64,000 nt of DNA from Streptomyces sannanensis (lineage in GTDB: Bacteria > Actinomycetota > Actinomycetes > Streptomycetales > Streptomycetaceae), in the NCBI RefSeq assembly GCF_039536205.1, contig NZ_BAAAYL010000001.1, positions 5,022,001 through 5,086,000 of the forward strand, in the 5' to 3' direction. The notes beneath the pieces are model-generated. The model was not told the origin of the DNA. It searched no databases and worked only from the letters and a program-made list of their open reading frames with translations. Shown piece by piece: positions 35,950 through 44,776 of this stretch (the stretch's first letter is position 1; every line of letters begins with the position of its first letter). Made by a program: the position numbers and the translations under genes.

Positions 35950-36959
35950 GCCGTGGTGTAGCTGTCGACCTCCGCCGCGAGCCGGGACTTGCCCGCCGGG
36001 TCCAGGAAGGACGCCTCCACGGCGTTCTTCGCCAGATCGGCCAGACCGCGCTCGTCCAGGTCCAGCAGCCGGGCGGCGACGGCGTACTCGTTGTTCAGGT
36101 CGGTACCGAACATCGGCGGGTCGTCGCTGTTGACGGTCACCAGCACGCCCGCCGCGACCATCTCCTTCATCGGGTGCTGCTCGATGTCGCCGACGGCCCG
36201 GGTCGCGACGTTGGAGGTCGGGCAGACCTCCAACGGGATGCGGTGCTCGGCGAGATGGGCCAGCAGCTTCGGGTCCAGCGGGGCGCTGACGCCGTGGCCG
36301 ATGCGCTCGGCGCGCAGCTCGGTCAGCGCGTCCCAGATGGTCTGCGGCCCGGTGGTCTCGCCGGCGTGCGGGACGCTGCGCAGTCCGGCCGCGATGGCCC
36401 GGTCGAAGTACGGCTTGAACTGCGGCCGCGGCACACCGACCTCGGGGCCGCCGAGGCCGAATGAGACCAGGCCCTCCGGGCGCAGGTCCACCGCGAGCCG
36501 GGTGGTCTCCTCGGCCGACTCCAGACCCGCCTCCCCCGGGATGTCGAAGCACCAGCGCAGGACGACGCCGAGCTCCTGCTCCGCGGCCTTGCGGGCGTCC
36601 TCGATCGCCTCCATGAACGCGACCTCGTCGATCCCCCGCCGGATCGAGCTGAACGGGGTGATGGTCAGCTCGGCATACCGGATGTTCTGCCGCGCCATGT
36701 CGCGGGCGACCTCGAAGGTCAGCAGCCGCACGTCCTCCGGGGTGCGGATCAGATCCACCACGGAGAGATAGATGTCGATGAAGTGGGAGAAGTCGGTGAA
36801 GGTGAAGTAGTCCGCCACTGCCTCGGGGTCCTTGGGCACGGGGGAGTCGGGGTGCCGCGCGGCCAGTTCGGCGACGATCCGGGGGGACGCGGAGCCGACG
36901 TGGTGCACATGGAGTTCTGCCTTGGGGAGCCCTGCGATGAAGGGGTGCAGGTCGGTCAC
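35934..36959 (-). CDS. Adenosine deaminase-family protein, probable aminodeoxyfutalosine deaminase
   Basis: This is a 341-residue zinc-dependent amidohydrolase of the adenosine deaminase family. Metal ligands are in ELHVHHVGS (where true adenosine deaminases have LHxHLDG), VPHAGETTGP, GHGVSAPLD and VNSDDPPMFGTD. Synteny makes it the counterpart of S. coelicolor SCO5662 / S. avermitilis SAV2595; from memory the latter was shown to deaminate 6-aminodeoxyfutalosine in the futalosine menaquinone pathway. That role fits better than purine salvage. The GTG at 36959 follows GGAGGAA. It is co-transcribed with the GDPD gene. The basis is recalled synteny; no alignment was run. Confidence 0.8.
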   Translation of the reverse strand: MTDLHPFIAGLPKAELHVHHVGSASPRIVAELAARHPDSPVPKDPEAVADYFTFTDFSHFIDIYLSVVDLIRTPEDVRLLTFEVARDMARQNIRYAELTITPFSSIRRGIDEVAFMEAIEDARKAAEQELGVVLRWCFDIPGEAGLESAEETTRLAVDLRPEGLVSFGLGGPEVGVPRPQFKPYFDRAIAAGLRSVPHAGETTGPQTIWDALTELRAERIGHGVSAPLDPKLLAHLAEHRIPLEVCPTSNVATRAVGDIEQHPMKEMVAAGVLVTVNSDDPPMFGTDLNNEYAVAARLLDLDERGLADLAKNAVEASFLDPAGKSRLAAEVDSYTTAWLAR

Positions 36960-37067
36960 GATTCCTCCGGATGCTGCTGTTGTCCTGCCGGTTCAGGGAT
37001 CATGGTAGGCACGCGGTCCGGGCGGGGACTGGGCCGTTAGCATGACGGGACCACGATGGGGAGGGCC

Positions 37068-37757
37068 ATGTCAGACAACGCCGCGCAGCCGAACGGGACG
37101 CCGGAGCCGAACGATCCCTGGGCTCCGCCGGAGCGCAAGACGCCTCCGGCCCAGCCGCCGGCGGGATACGGGGCCCCGGTGCCCCCGGTGCACGATCAGC
37201 CGACCGTCGCGTCGATGCCGGGCGTCGGCACGGACGCCACCCCGCCGCCCCCGCCCGGCCCGGGCCAGGCCGTTCCCGGCAGCTACGGCTATCCGTCCTA
37301 CCCGGCCCCGAACGCCGGCGCGCCCTACGGCGGCCAGCCCGGATACGGCTACACGGCCCCCGGTACGGTGCCGGGCTACCCCGGTTACGCCGGCGGCTGG
37401 CCCGGGATGGGCGCGGCCCCGCAGAACGGGTTCGGCATCACCGCCCTGGTGCTCGGCATCGTCTCGGTGGTGCTGTTCTGCCTCTACGGCTTCCAGATCA
37501 TCCTCGGCATCCTGGCGGTGATCTTCGGCGTCCTCGGCCGCAACCGCGCCAAGCGCGGCGAGGCGACGAACGGGGGCATGGCACTGGCCGGGATCATCCT
37601 GGGGGCCCTCGGCATCCTGGTGAGCACCGTGATCATCGGATTTATTGTGTGGGTGGCGACGCACGCGGACGACTTCGAGGGCGACACGTACGACGACCCG
37701 TTCGCCACGTCGCTGTCCGTCGACGCGGCGCAGCCGTCTGCGGCCGTGGTGCGCTGA
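37068..37757 (+). CDS. DUF4190 membrane protein with Pro/Gly-rich N-terminus
   Basis: The first 120 residues are low-complexity Pro/Gly/Tyr repeats (QPGYGYTAPG). A DUF4190-type pair of transmembrane helices follows (about 128-152 and 172-200) with the connecting motif IFGVLGRNRAKRGEATNGGMALAGIILG. The product has 229 residues from the ATG at 37068, which sits after GGGGAGGG. Such proteins are common in actinobacteria with no known function; the N-terminus probably faces the cytoplasm. Confidence 0.85.
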   Translation: MSDNAAQPNGTPEPNDPWAPPERKTPPAQPPAGYGAPVPPVHDQPTVASMPGVGTDATPPPPPGPGQAVPGSYGYPSYPAPNAGAPYGGQPGYGYTAPGTVPGYPGYAGGWPGMGAAPQNGFGITALVLGIVSVVLFCLYGFQIILGILAVIFGVLGRNRAKRGEATNGGMALAGIILGALGILVSTVIIGFIVWVATHADDFEGDTYDDPFATSLSVDAAQPSAAVVR

Positions 37758-38221
37758 GCGGACACCGTCGCGGGGAGGGCGGGCCGGTGCGCCCGTCCTC
37801 GCGCGCCGGACGAGCCTGAGCCGGCCACCCTCGCAGGCGCGGACCTTTGGTCCTGCCCGGCCGATCATGCCGGGCTCGCGACGCACCCCCAGGCGCCGCG
37901 CCTCTCCCCCTTCGGGCACGGGAGGTACCCCCATCGCATGCGGTGGGCCCTCCTCCGCCTTGCGATGCACGGCACCAGCCGCCGCTCCCTGGTCCGGCCT
38001 GAGCGACCGGACAGGGCCTGGTGCCCCTCCCGCAACGTTTGCCCCGTCGCGACGCTCCCCCGGCTACCTCCCCCAGGGGTGCCCCCAGCGGTGCCCCCGG
38101 GCACGCACGCTCGCTGCGTTGGCCGAAAACCCAAGGAGCGCTGCTACGAGGGTCTTCGGCCGCCGTGCGATCGCACGCACCGGACGCCGCTCCTCGACGG
38201 GCAACGTTGCCGGTCGCGGCA
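37758..38221. other. Gene-free, C-rich intergenic region with short repeats
   Basis: I find no supportable coding sequence. The DNA contains GGGAGGTACCCCCA at 37920-37933, related to GGGAGTACCCCCAG at 51272-51285, and a run of CTCCCCC/GTGCCCCC motifs at 38060-38100. These look like members of small dispersed intergenic repeats. Both flanking genes end here (convergent), so no promoter is required. Confidence 0.6.
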
Positions 38222-38770
38222 CTAGTTGGCGCGCAGGTGCTCGCGGGCCTCCATCAGGGCGAAGCCGAGCAGGTTGAGGCCGCGCCAGCGGGCCGGGTCG
38301 TGCGCGTGGTCGTCGTCGGCGGCCAGGCCTATGCCCCAGATCCGGTCCAGCGGGCTGGCCTCGACCAGCACCCGCTCGCCCGTGCCGAGCAGGAAGTCCC
38401 TCAACTCGGCGTGCTGCCCGAACTTGTGGATGCTGCCGGCCACCACGATGCCGTACCGCTCGCGCTCCCACACCGCCTCGTCGAAGCCGCGCACCAGTCG
38501 CCCGGCGCGCTTGGCCAGCGCCGGGTTCCGCGCCTCCACTGCCTGGCGCTCGGCTTCCTCGTCACCGAACAGGCGGGCCTTTTCGGCCATCATCCAGTGC
38601 TCCGCGGTCGCGTAGCGCACCCCGTCCACGGTGAAGGGCGACGCCCACCACTGGCTGAGACAGCTCGCTCCCATCTGCCCGTCCGGCCTCGGTGTGTGCC
38701 CCCAGAAGTGCAGGAACCGGACCCTCTTTCCTGTCCTGATCTGCCTGGTCAGCTCATCGACGTCGATCAT
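38222..38770 (-). CDS. NADAR/YbiA-family protein
   Basis: This 182-residue protein of the NADAR (DUF1768, YbiA) superfamily contains the expected SQWWASPFTVDGVRYATAEHWMMAEKARLF stretch (about residues 40-69), KFGQHAELRDFLLGTG and DRIWGIGLA. Family members are N-glycosidases acting on unstable riboflavin intermediates or on ADP-ribosylated guanine, protecting the cell from reactive metabolites or reversing ADP-ribosylation. Which activity applies cannot be told. It is divergent from the aldehyde dehydrogenase at 38946. Confidence 0.88.
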   Translation of the reverse strand: MIDVDELTRQIRTGKRVRFLHFWGHTPRPDGQMGASCLSQWWASPFTVDGVRYATAEHWMMAEKARLFGDEEAERQAVEARNPALAKRAGRLVRGFDEAVWERERYGIVVAGSIHKFGQHAELRDFLLGTGERVLVEASPLDRIWGIGLAADDDHAHDPARWRGLNLLGFALMEAREHLRAN

Positions 38771-38945
38771 GCATGCGAGTCTGGCATCCACCACTGACAC
38801 CTCGTACGGGATTTCCCGTGGGGCGCGACACATTGTTCGACAGATTCCGTCGCGTAACCAAAGCGCAACAACGGAATCACTTGTTGGCCTCATGGGGCTC
38901 TGTCAGGATCGGCATTCAAATCGAGCCGGAGCTACGGAGAGCGTG

Positions 38946-40463
38946 ATGGATAACCGCTTCCAGGCACAGGACCGCTTCGCGGACGGTGCGCAGTACATCG
39001 GCGGGCGCCTGCGCCCTGGAACCTCGGGTCAGATGCACCACGTCATCGACCCGGCGACGGGCGACAAGGTGTACACCTATGAGCGCGCCGGCCGGGCCGA
39101 GGTGGACGCCGCCGTGTCCGCCGCCCGGGAGGCGCTTCCCGGCTGGGCGGCCGCCACCCCGGGAGAGCGGTCCGACGCCATGCACCGCTTCGCCTCGGTG
39201 CTCGCCGAGCGCGCCGACGAACTGGCGCGCGCCGAGTCGCTGCAGTGCGGCAAGCCGATCAAGCTCACGACCGAGTTCGATGTTCCGGGCACCGTCGACA
39301 ACACCGCCTTCTTCGCGGGCGCCGCCCGCCACCTCGAGGGCAAGTCCGCCGGTGAGTACGAGCGGGACCACACCTCGTACATCCGCCGCGAGCCGATCGG
39401 TGTCGTGGGTTCGATCGCGCCCTGGAACTATCCCCTTCAGATGGCCGCGTGGAAGGTCCTTCCGGCCATCGCCGCGGGCAACGCCATCGTGCTCAAGCCG
39501 GCCGAACTGACGCCGTTCACCTCGCTGTTGTTCGCCGAGGCGGCAACCGAGGCCGGCATCCCGGACGGTGTCGTCAACATCGTCACCGGCGCGGGCCGGG
39601 ACGTCGGTGAGCACCTGGTCGGCCACCCGGACGTCGCGATGACCTCCTTCACCGGTTCCACCGGCGTCGGCAAGCGGGTCGCCGAGGTCGCCACCGCCAC
39701 CGTCAAGCGGCTTCACCTCGAGCTGGGCGGCAAGGCGCCGTTCGTCGTCTTCGACGACGCCGACCTGGAGGCCGCGGTCCATGGCGCGGTCGCCGCCTCG
39801 CTGATCAACGCCGGCCAGGACTGCACCGCCGCCACCCGCGCGTATGTCCAGCGGCCGCTGTACGACGCCTTCGTCAGCGGCGTCGCCGACCTGATGCGGA
39901 CCGTGCGTCTGGGCGACCCGTTCGACCCGTCGACGGACATGGGCCCGCTCGTCTCGCACGTCCACCGGGACCGGGTCGCGGGCTTCGTGGAGCGGGCCCG
40001 CTCGTACGCCACCGTGGTCACCGGTGGTGGGGTGCCGCAGGGTGAACTCGCCAAGGGTGCTTATTATTTGCCCACCCTCGTCACGGGCGCCGCCCAGGAC
40101 AGCGAGGTCGTCCAGTCCGAGATCTTCGGTCCGGTCCTCGCCGTTCTGCCGTTCGACTCCGACGACGAAGGCATTGCCCTGGCCAACGACACTCCGTATG
40201 GTCTGGCAGCCTCCGCCTGGAGTCGCGACATCTACCGGGCGAACCGTGCGACCCGCGAGATCAAGGCCGGCTGTGTCTGGGTGAACGACCACATCCCGAT
40301 CATCAGCGAGATGCCGCACGGCGGCTACAAGGCCAGCGGCTACGGCAAGGACATGTCGTCGTACTCACTCGAGGAGTACACGCAGGTCAAGCACGTCATG
40401 TACGACAACAGCGCGGTCGCCAGGAAGGACTGGCACCGCACGATCTTCGGGGACCGTCCATAA
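38946..40463 (+). CDS. Aminoaldehyde dehydrogenase, second paralog
   Basis: This 505-residue aldehyde dehydrogenase is clearly paralogous to the enzyme at 29773: SIAPWNYPLQMAAWK, LELGGKAP, NAGQDCTAATR and SEMPHGGYKASGYGKDMS. It carries a 15-residue N-terminal and a C-terminal (RKDWHRTIFGDRP) extension. The ATG at 38946 follows GGAGAG. It heads the transporter-oxidase block, so it probably oxidises an aminoaldehyde or gamma-glutamyl aldehyde derived from imported polyamines. Confidence 0.88.
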   Translation: MDNRFQAQDRFADGAQYIGGRLRPGTSGQMHHVIDPATGDKVYTYERAGRAEVDAAVSAAREALPGWAAATPGERSDAMHRFASVLAERADELARAESLQCGKPIKLTTEFDVPGTVDNTAFFAGAARHLEGKSAGEYERDHTSYIRREPIGVVGSIAPWNYPLQMAAWKVLPAIAAGNAIVLKPAELTPFTSLLFAEAATEAGIPDGVVNIVTGAGRDVGEHLVGHPDVAMTSFTGSTGVGKRVAEVATATVKRLHLELGGKAPFVVFDDADLEAAVHGAVAASLINAGQDCTAATRAYVQRPLYDAFVSGVADLMRTVRLGDPFDPSTDMGPLVSHVHRDRVAGFVERARSYATVVTGGGVPQGELAKGAYYLPTLVTGAAQDSEVVQSEIFGPVLAVLPFDSDDEGIALANDTPYGLAASAWSRDIYRANRATREIKAGCVWVNDHIPIISEMPHGGYKASGYGKDMSSYSLEEYTQVKHVMYDNSAVARKDWHRTIFGDRP

Positions 40464-40519
40464 CGATATGCGGCTACCGCCGCGTGGCGACCGCTGCCCG
40501 ACCGGGCGGCGGTCGCCAC
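40464..40519 (+). terminator. Repeat plus 16-bp hairpin between dehydrogenase and binding protein
   Basis: CGATATGCGGCT at 40464 begins right after the stop codon and recurs at 51324. A 16-bp stem (40484-40499 with 40504-40519, one wobble) and a GACC loop follow. This could terminate the dehydrogenase transcript or set the expression ratio with the downstream importer. There is no T run. Confidence 0.7.
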
Positions 40520-40542
40520 CTCCCGAAAGGGCAGAACAGCGC

Positions 40543-41790
40543 ATGGAGCAGTACGAGTCCGACCGCCTGTCCGCGGCCCAGATGGCCGCCATGAGGCGCA
40601 GCTTGACGAACGGCCGAGCCGCCATGACCCGCCGTTCCCTTCTGCGTGCCTCGGGCGTCGGAGCGCTCACGGTCGGTGGTCTGGCCGGCTTGAGCGCATG
40701 CGGTATCCCGCCCGCCAAGCGGGAGGACCAGGGGCCCGCGTCCACCGATTTCTCGGCCGAGGAGAAGGTGGTCAACTTCTCCAACTGGACCGAGTACATG
40801 GACACCAGTGAGGACGGGAAGCACCGGCCGACGCTGGAGGAGTTCACCAAGCGCACCGGGATCACGGTCAAGTACACCGAGGACATCAACGACAACGTCG
40901 AGTTCTTCGGCAAGATCAAGCCCCAGCTGGCGGCCGGCCAGGACACCGGGCGTGACCTGATCATCGCCACCGACTGGCTCGCGTCGCGCATCATCAGGCT
41001 CGGCTGGGCCCAGAAGCTCGACCCGGCCAATCTGCCCCATGCGTTCACCAATCTCTCCGGCCAGTTCCGCAACCCGGACTGGGACCCGGGACGGGCGTAC
41101 TCGTACCCCTGGACCGGTATCCCGGTCGTCATCGCCTACAACTCCAAGGCGACCGGCGGCCGTAAGGTCGACTCGGTCTCGCAGCTGCTGGACGACCCCG
41201 AGCTCAAGGGCCGGGTCAGCTTCCTCACCGAGATGCGCGACACGATCGGCATGACCATGCTCGACATGGGCAAGGACCCGGAGAAGTTCACCGACGACGA
41301 ATTCGACGCGGCGGTCGCCCGCCTCCAGAAGGCCGTCGACACCAAGCAGATCCGGCGGTTCACCGGCAACGACTACACGGCGGATCTCAGCAAGGGCGAC
41401 ATCGCGGCCTGTGTGGCCTGGGCCGGTGACCTCGTCCAGCTCCAGGCCGACAACCCGGACGTCAAGTTCGCGATCCCGGCAGTCGGTTACATGGCGGGGA
41501 CCGACAACATGCTTGTGCCGGCCAAGGCACGGCACAAGGCCAACGCCGAGAGGCTCATCGACTACTACTACGAGCCTCCGGTGGCCGCGCGGCTCGCCGC
41601 GTACATCAACTTCGTCTGCCCGGTCGACGGCGTACGCGAGGAGCTCGAGAAGATCGACCCGGCGCTGGCGTCCAACACCCTGATCCTCCCGGACAAGGCA
41701 ATGGCCGCCAAGTCGCACGCCTTCCGTTCGCTCACCAGTGAGGAAGAGACCGCGTACGAGGAGAAGTTCGCCAAGCTCATCGGAGCCTGA
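40543..41790 (+). CDS. Polyamine ABC transporter substrate-binding lipoprotein
   Basis: This 415-residue PotD-type protein has a Tat-like TRRSLLRASG signal and lipobox LSAC (Cys near residue 47). The mature part has NFSNWTEYMD, VKYTEDINDNVEFF, SYPWTGIPVVIAYN and LIDYYYEPPVAARLAAYINFVCPV. The ATG at 40543 is chosen because GAAAGGG precedes it; the 35-residue leader before the Tat motif is longer than usual. It is directly followed by ATPase and two permease genes, giving a complete importer. Confidence 0.92.
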   Translation: MEQYESDRLSAAQMAAMRRSLTNGRAAMTRRSLLRASGVGALTVGGLAGLSACGIPPAKREDQGPASTDFSAEEKVVNFSNWTEYMDTSEDGKHRPTLEEFTKRTGITVKYTEDINDNVEFFGKIKPQLAAGQDTGRDLIIATDWLASRIIRLGWAQKLDPANLPHAFTNLSGQFRNPDWDPGRAYSYPWTGIPVVIAYNSKATGGRKVDSVSQLLDDPELKGRVSFLTEMRDTIGMTMLDMGKDPEKFTDDEFDAAVARLQKAVDTKQIRRFTGNDYTADLSKGDIAACVAWAGDLVQLQADNPDVKFAIPAVGYMAGTDNMLVPAKARHKANAERLIDYYYEPPVAARLAAYINFVCPVDGVREELEKIDPALASNTLILPDKAMAAKSHAFRSLTSEEETAYEEKFAKLIGA

Positions 41791-41836
41791 GTCGCCCCGC
41801 CTGACCGCCCCTTTCGACCCCCCGGGACCACAACCC

Positions 41837-42985
41837 ATGACTGACAACAACGCCGGCGGAGACGTCCGCCTCACCGGGATCAGCAAGACGTACGGCTCCT
41901 TCACCGCCGTCCACCCGCTCGATCTGACCATTCCGCAGGGCTCCTTCTTCGCCCTCCTCGGCGCCTCCGGCTGCGGAAAGACCACCACCCTGCGGATGAT
42001 CGCCGGCCTGGAGGAGCCCAGCACCGGTACCGTCTTCCTCGGCGACAGGGACGTCACCGACCTGCCCCCGTACAAGCGGCCGGTCAACACCGTCTTCCAG
42101 AGCTATGCGCTCTTCCCGCACCTCGACATCAGCGAGAACATCGCCTTCGGCCTGCGCCGCCGCGGCATCAAGTCGGTGAAGAAGCAGGTCGACGAGATGC
42201 TGGAGCTCGTCCAGCTCGGCCAGTTCGCCAAGCGCAAGCCGCACCAGCTCTCCGGCGGCCAGCAGCAGCGCGTCGCCGTCGCCCGCGCCCTGATCAACCA
42301 CCCGCAGGTGCTGCTCCTCGATGAGCCGCTGGGAGCCCTCGACCTCAAGCTGCGCCGCCAGATGCAGCTGGAGCTCAAGCGGATCCAGACCGAGGTCGGC
42401 ATCACCTTCATCCATGTCACCCACGACCAGGAGGAGGCCATGACCATGGCCGACCAGGTCGCGGTGATGAACGGCGGCCGGGTCGAGCAGCTGGGCGAGC
42501 CCGCCGAGCTCTACGAGAACCCCAGGACCACCTTCGTCGCCAACTTCCTCGGCACCTCCAACCTCATCGAGGCCGAGGTCGTCGACGCGGCCACGGACGT
42601 TGTGGTCTCGGCCGGCGGCGCCAAGCTGCGGCTGCCCGCGGACCGCTGTTCCGCGGAGACCCGCACCGGCGGCAAGCTGCTCGTCGGCATCCGCCCGGAG
42701 AAGATCTCGATGGTCCACGCCGACGACGAGGACTCCATCGCGGCCGGCCGCAACAAGGTCACCGGCCGAATAGCGGACTCCAGCTTCATCGGTGTCTCCA
42801 CGCAGTACATCGTGGACAGCCCGGCCGGCCAGGGCCTTTCGGTGTACGAGCAGAACATCGAGCGGGACTCCCGCCTGGTGCCCGGCGCCGAGGTCGTCCT
42901 GCACTGGAACCCGGCCCACACCTTCGGCCTCGACGCCGCCCAGGACATCGACGCGGGCGTGGAGAAGGTGGAGGACGCCCAGTGA
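41837..42985 (+). CDS. potA: Polyamine ABC transporter ATP-binding protein
   Basis: This 382-residue PotA-type ATPase has Walker [10 protein letters not shown] (about 42-50), signature [15 protein letters not shown], Walker [14 protein letters not shown] loop [13 protein letters not shown] and a C-terminal TOBE domain ([11 protein letters not shown]). It energises spermidine/putrescine-type uptake together with the next two genes. GTG of the permease overlaps its stop by four bases. The symbol is by family and context, not by demonstrated substrate. Confidence 0.92.
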   Translation: MTDNNAGGDVRLTGISKTYGSFTAVHPLDLTIPQGSFFALLGASGCGKTTTLRMIAGLEEPSTGTVFLGDRDVTDLPPYKRPVNTVFQSYALFPHLDISENIAFGLRRRGIKSVKKQVDEMLELVQLGQFAKRKPHQLSGGQQQRVAVARALINHPQVLLLDEPLGALDLKLRRQMQLELKRIQTEVGITFIHVTHDQEEAMTMADQVAVMNGGRVEQLGEPAELYENPRTTFVANFLGTSNLIEAEVVDAATDVVVSAGGAKLRLPADRCSAETRTGGKLLVGIRPEKISMVHADDEDSIAAGRNKVTGRIADSSFIGVSTQYIVDSPAGQGLSVYEQNIERDSRLVPGAEVVLHWNPAHTFGLDAAQDIDAGVEKVEDAQ

Positions 42986-43902
42986 CCGTCACCGAAGCAC
43001 CGCAGGCCGTCGCGGACCCGCCGCTCCGCAAGGCCTCCACCCGCAAGCGGCTCGTACCGTACTGGCTGCTGCTGCCCGGCATCCTCTGGCTGCTGGTGTT
43101 CTTCGCGCTGCCGATGGTCTACCAGGCCTCGACCTCCGTGCAGACCGGGTCCCTGGAGCAGGGCTTCGAGGTCACCTGGCACTTCCAGACCTACTGGGAC
43201 GCGCTGAAGGAGTACTACCCGCAGTTCGTCCGGTCGCTGCTCTATGCCGGTACGGCCACCGTCCTGTGCCTGGTCCTCGGCTATCCGCTCGCGTACCTGA
43301 TCGCGTTCAAGGCCGGCCGCTGGCGCAATCTGCTGCTGATCCTGGTCATCGCGCCGTTCTTCACCAGCTTCCTGATCCGTACGCTCGCCTGGAAGACGAT
43401 CCTCGCGGACGACAGCGCGGTGGTGGCCGCCCTGGACGCCCTGCGCATCCTGGACGTGACCAACTGGCTCGGCTGGACCGAGGGCAACCGTGTGATGGCC
43501 ACACCGCTCGCGGTGGTCACCGGTCTCACGTACAACTTCCTGCCCTTCATGATCCTGCCGCTCTACACCTCGCTGGAGCGCATCGACACCCGCCTGCACG
43601 AGGCGGCCGGCGATCTGTACGCCACGCCGGCCACCACCTTCCGCAAGGTGACCTTCCCGCTCTCCATGCCGGGTGTCGTCTCGGGCACGCTGCTCACCTT
43701 CATCCCGGCGAGCGGTGACTACGTCAACGCCGAGCTGCTCGGCTCCACCGACACCAGGATGATCGGCAGCGTCATCCAGTCGCAGTACCTGCGGATCCTC
43801 GACTACCCGACGGCGGCCGCGCTGTCCTTCATCCTCATGGCGGTCGTTCTGATCATGGTCACCGTGTACATCCGCCGGGCAGGGACGGAGGACCTGGTAT
43901 GA
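42982..43902 (+). CDS. potB: Polyamine ABC transporter permease (PotB-type)
   Basis: This 306-residue inner-membrane permease has six transmembrane segments and an EAA loop (HEAAGDLYATPATTFRKVTFP, about residues 210-230). The first periplasmic loop is large, as in PotB. Four-base overlaps at both ends (GTGA with the ATPase gene and ATGA with the next permease) show tight coupling. Confidence 0.92.
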   Translation: MTVTEAPQAVADPPLRKASTRKRLVPYWLLLPGILWLLVFFALPMVYQASTSVQTGSLEQGFEVTWHFQTYWDALKEYYPQFVRSLLYAGTATVLCLVLGYPLAYLIAFKAGRWRNLLLILVIAPFFTSFLIRTLAWKTILADDSAVVAALDALRILDVTNWLGWTEGNRVMATPLAVVTGLTYNFLPFMILPLYTSLERIDTRLHEAAGDLYATPATTFRKVTFPLSMPGVVSGTLLTFIPASGDYVNAELLGSTDTRMIGSVIQSQYLRILDYPTAAALSFILMAVVLIMVTVYIRRAGTEDLV

Positions 43903-44693
43903 GCTGGCTGCGACGCAACCTCGTCGTCATCGCGGGCCTTTGCACGCTCGCCTACCTCATCGTGCCGAACATCGTCGTGACGGTGTTCTCCTTCAACAAC
44001 CCGACCGGGCGCTTCAATTACGCCTGGCAGGAGTTCTCGCTCGACGCCTGGAAGGACCCGTGCGGCGTCGCCGATCTGTGCGGCACGCTCAGCCTCTCCC
44101 TCCAGATCGCCCTGTGGTCGACGATCGGGGCGACCGTCCTCGGCACGATGATCGCCTTCGCGCTGGTCCGCTACCGCTTCAGGGCGCGTGGCGCGGTCAA
44201 CTCGCTGATCTTCCTGCCGATGGCGATGCCCGAGATCGTGATGGCCGCCTCCCTGCTCGCGCTGTTCCTCAACATGGGCATCGAGCTGGGCTTCTGGACC
44301 ATCCTCATCGCGCACATCATGTTCTGCCTCAGCTTCGTGGTGGCAGCGGTCAAGGCGCGTGTGCTGTCGATGGATCCGCGTCTGGAGGAGGCCGCGCGTG
44401 ACCTCTACGCCGGTCCCGTGCAGACCTTCGTACGGGTCACTCTGCCGATCGCCGCTCCCGGCATCGCGGCCGGTGCGCTGCTCTCCTTCGCGCTCTCCTT
44501 CGACGACTTCATCATCACCAACTTCAACTCGGGCAACACCGTGACCTTCCCCATGTTCGTGTGGGGATCGGCTCAGCGCGGTACGCCCGTGCAGATCAAC
44601 GTCATCGGTACGGCGATGTTCGTCATCGCGGTGCTGGTGGTCGTCGCCGGCCAGTTCATCTCCAGCCGACGACAGAAGAGCGCAAAGCCTTAA
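43899..44693 (+). CDS. potC: Polyamine ABC transporter permease (PotC-type)
   Basis: This 264-residue permease has six transmembrane segments. The EAA loop is EEAARDLYAGPVQTFVRVTLP (about 165-185), and SFDDFIITNFNSGNTVTFPMFVWG is typical of PotC. It pairs with the preceding PotB-type protein. The stop codon lies at the foot of a large hairpin. Confidence 0.92.
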   Translation: MSWLRRNLVVIAGLCTLAYLIVPNIVVTVFSFNNPTGRFNYAWQEFSLDAWKDPCGVADLCGTLSLSLQIALWSTIGATVLGTMIAFALVRYRFRARGAVNSLIFLPMAMPEIVMAASLLALFLNMGIELGFWTILIAHIMFCLSFVVAAVKARVLSMDPRLEEAARDLYAGPVQTFVRVTLPIAAPGIAAGALLSFALSFDDFIITNFNSGNTVTFPMFVWGSAQRGTPVQINVIGTAMFVIAVLVVVAGQFISSRRQKSAKP

Positions 44694-44751
44694 GGTCCTG
44701 TCCGGTCATGCCAGGCGTCGCGAGCCCGGCATGACCGGCCGGACAGGACCT
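44693..44751 (+). terminator. Large bulged hairpin after the importer genes
   Basis: Two stem blocks, 44693-44703 with 44741-44751 (11 bp) and 44704-44712 with 44728-44736 (9 bp), are separated by a four-base bulge (GGCC, 44737-44740) on one side only. The loop is 15 bases. It begins at the last base of the importer stop codon and ends 26 bases before the oxidase ATG. Confidence 0.8.
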
Positions 44752-44776
44752 CGATTCCCTGAGGGAGTTGGAAGCC

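Noticed and set aside
37758..38221. Small coding sequence or regulatory RNA in the 464-base gap
   Set aside because: Possible frames have no ribosome-binding site and no plausible protein composition. Only short G/C-run repeats are visible.
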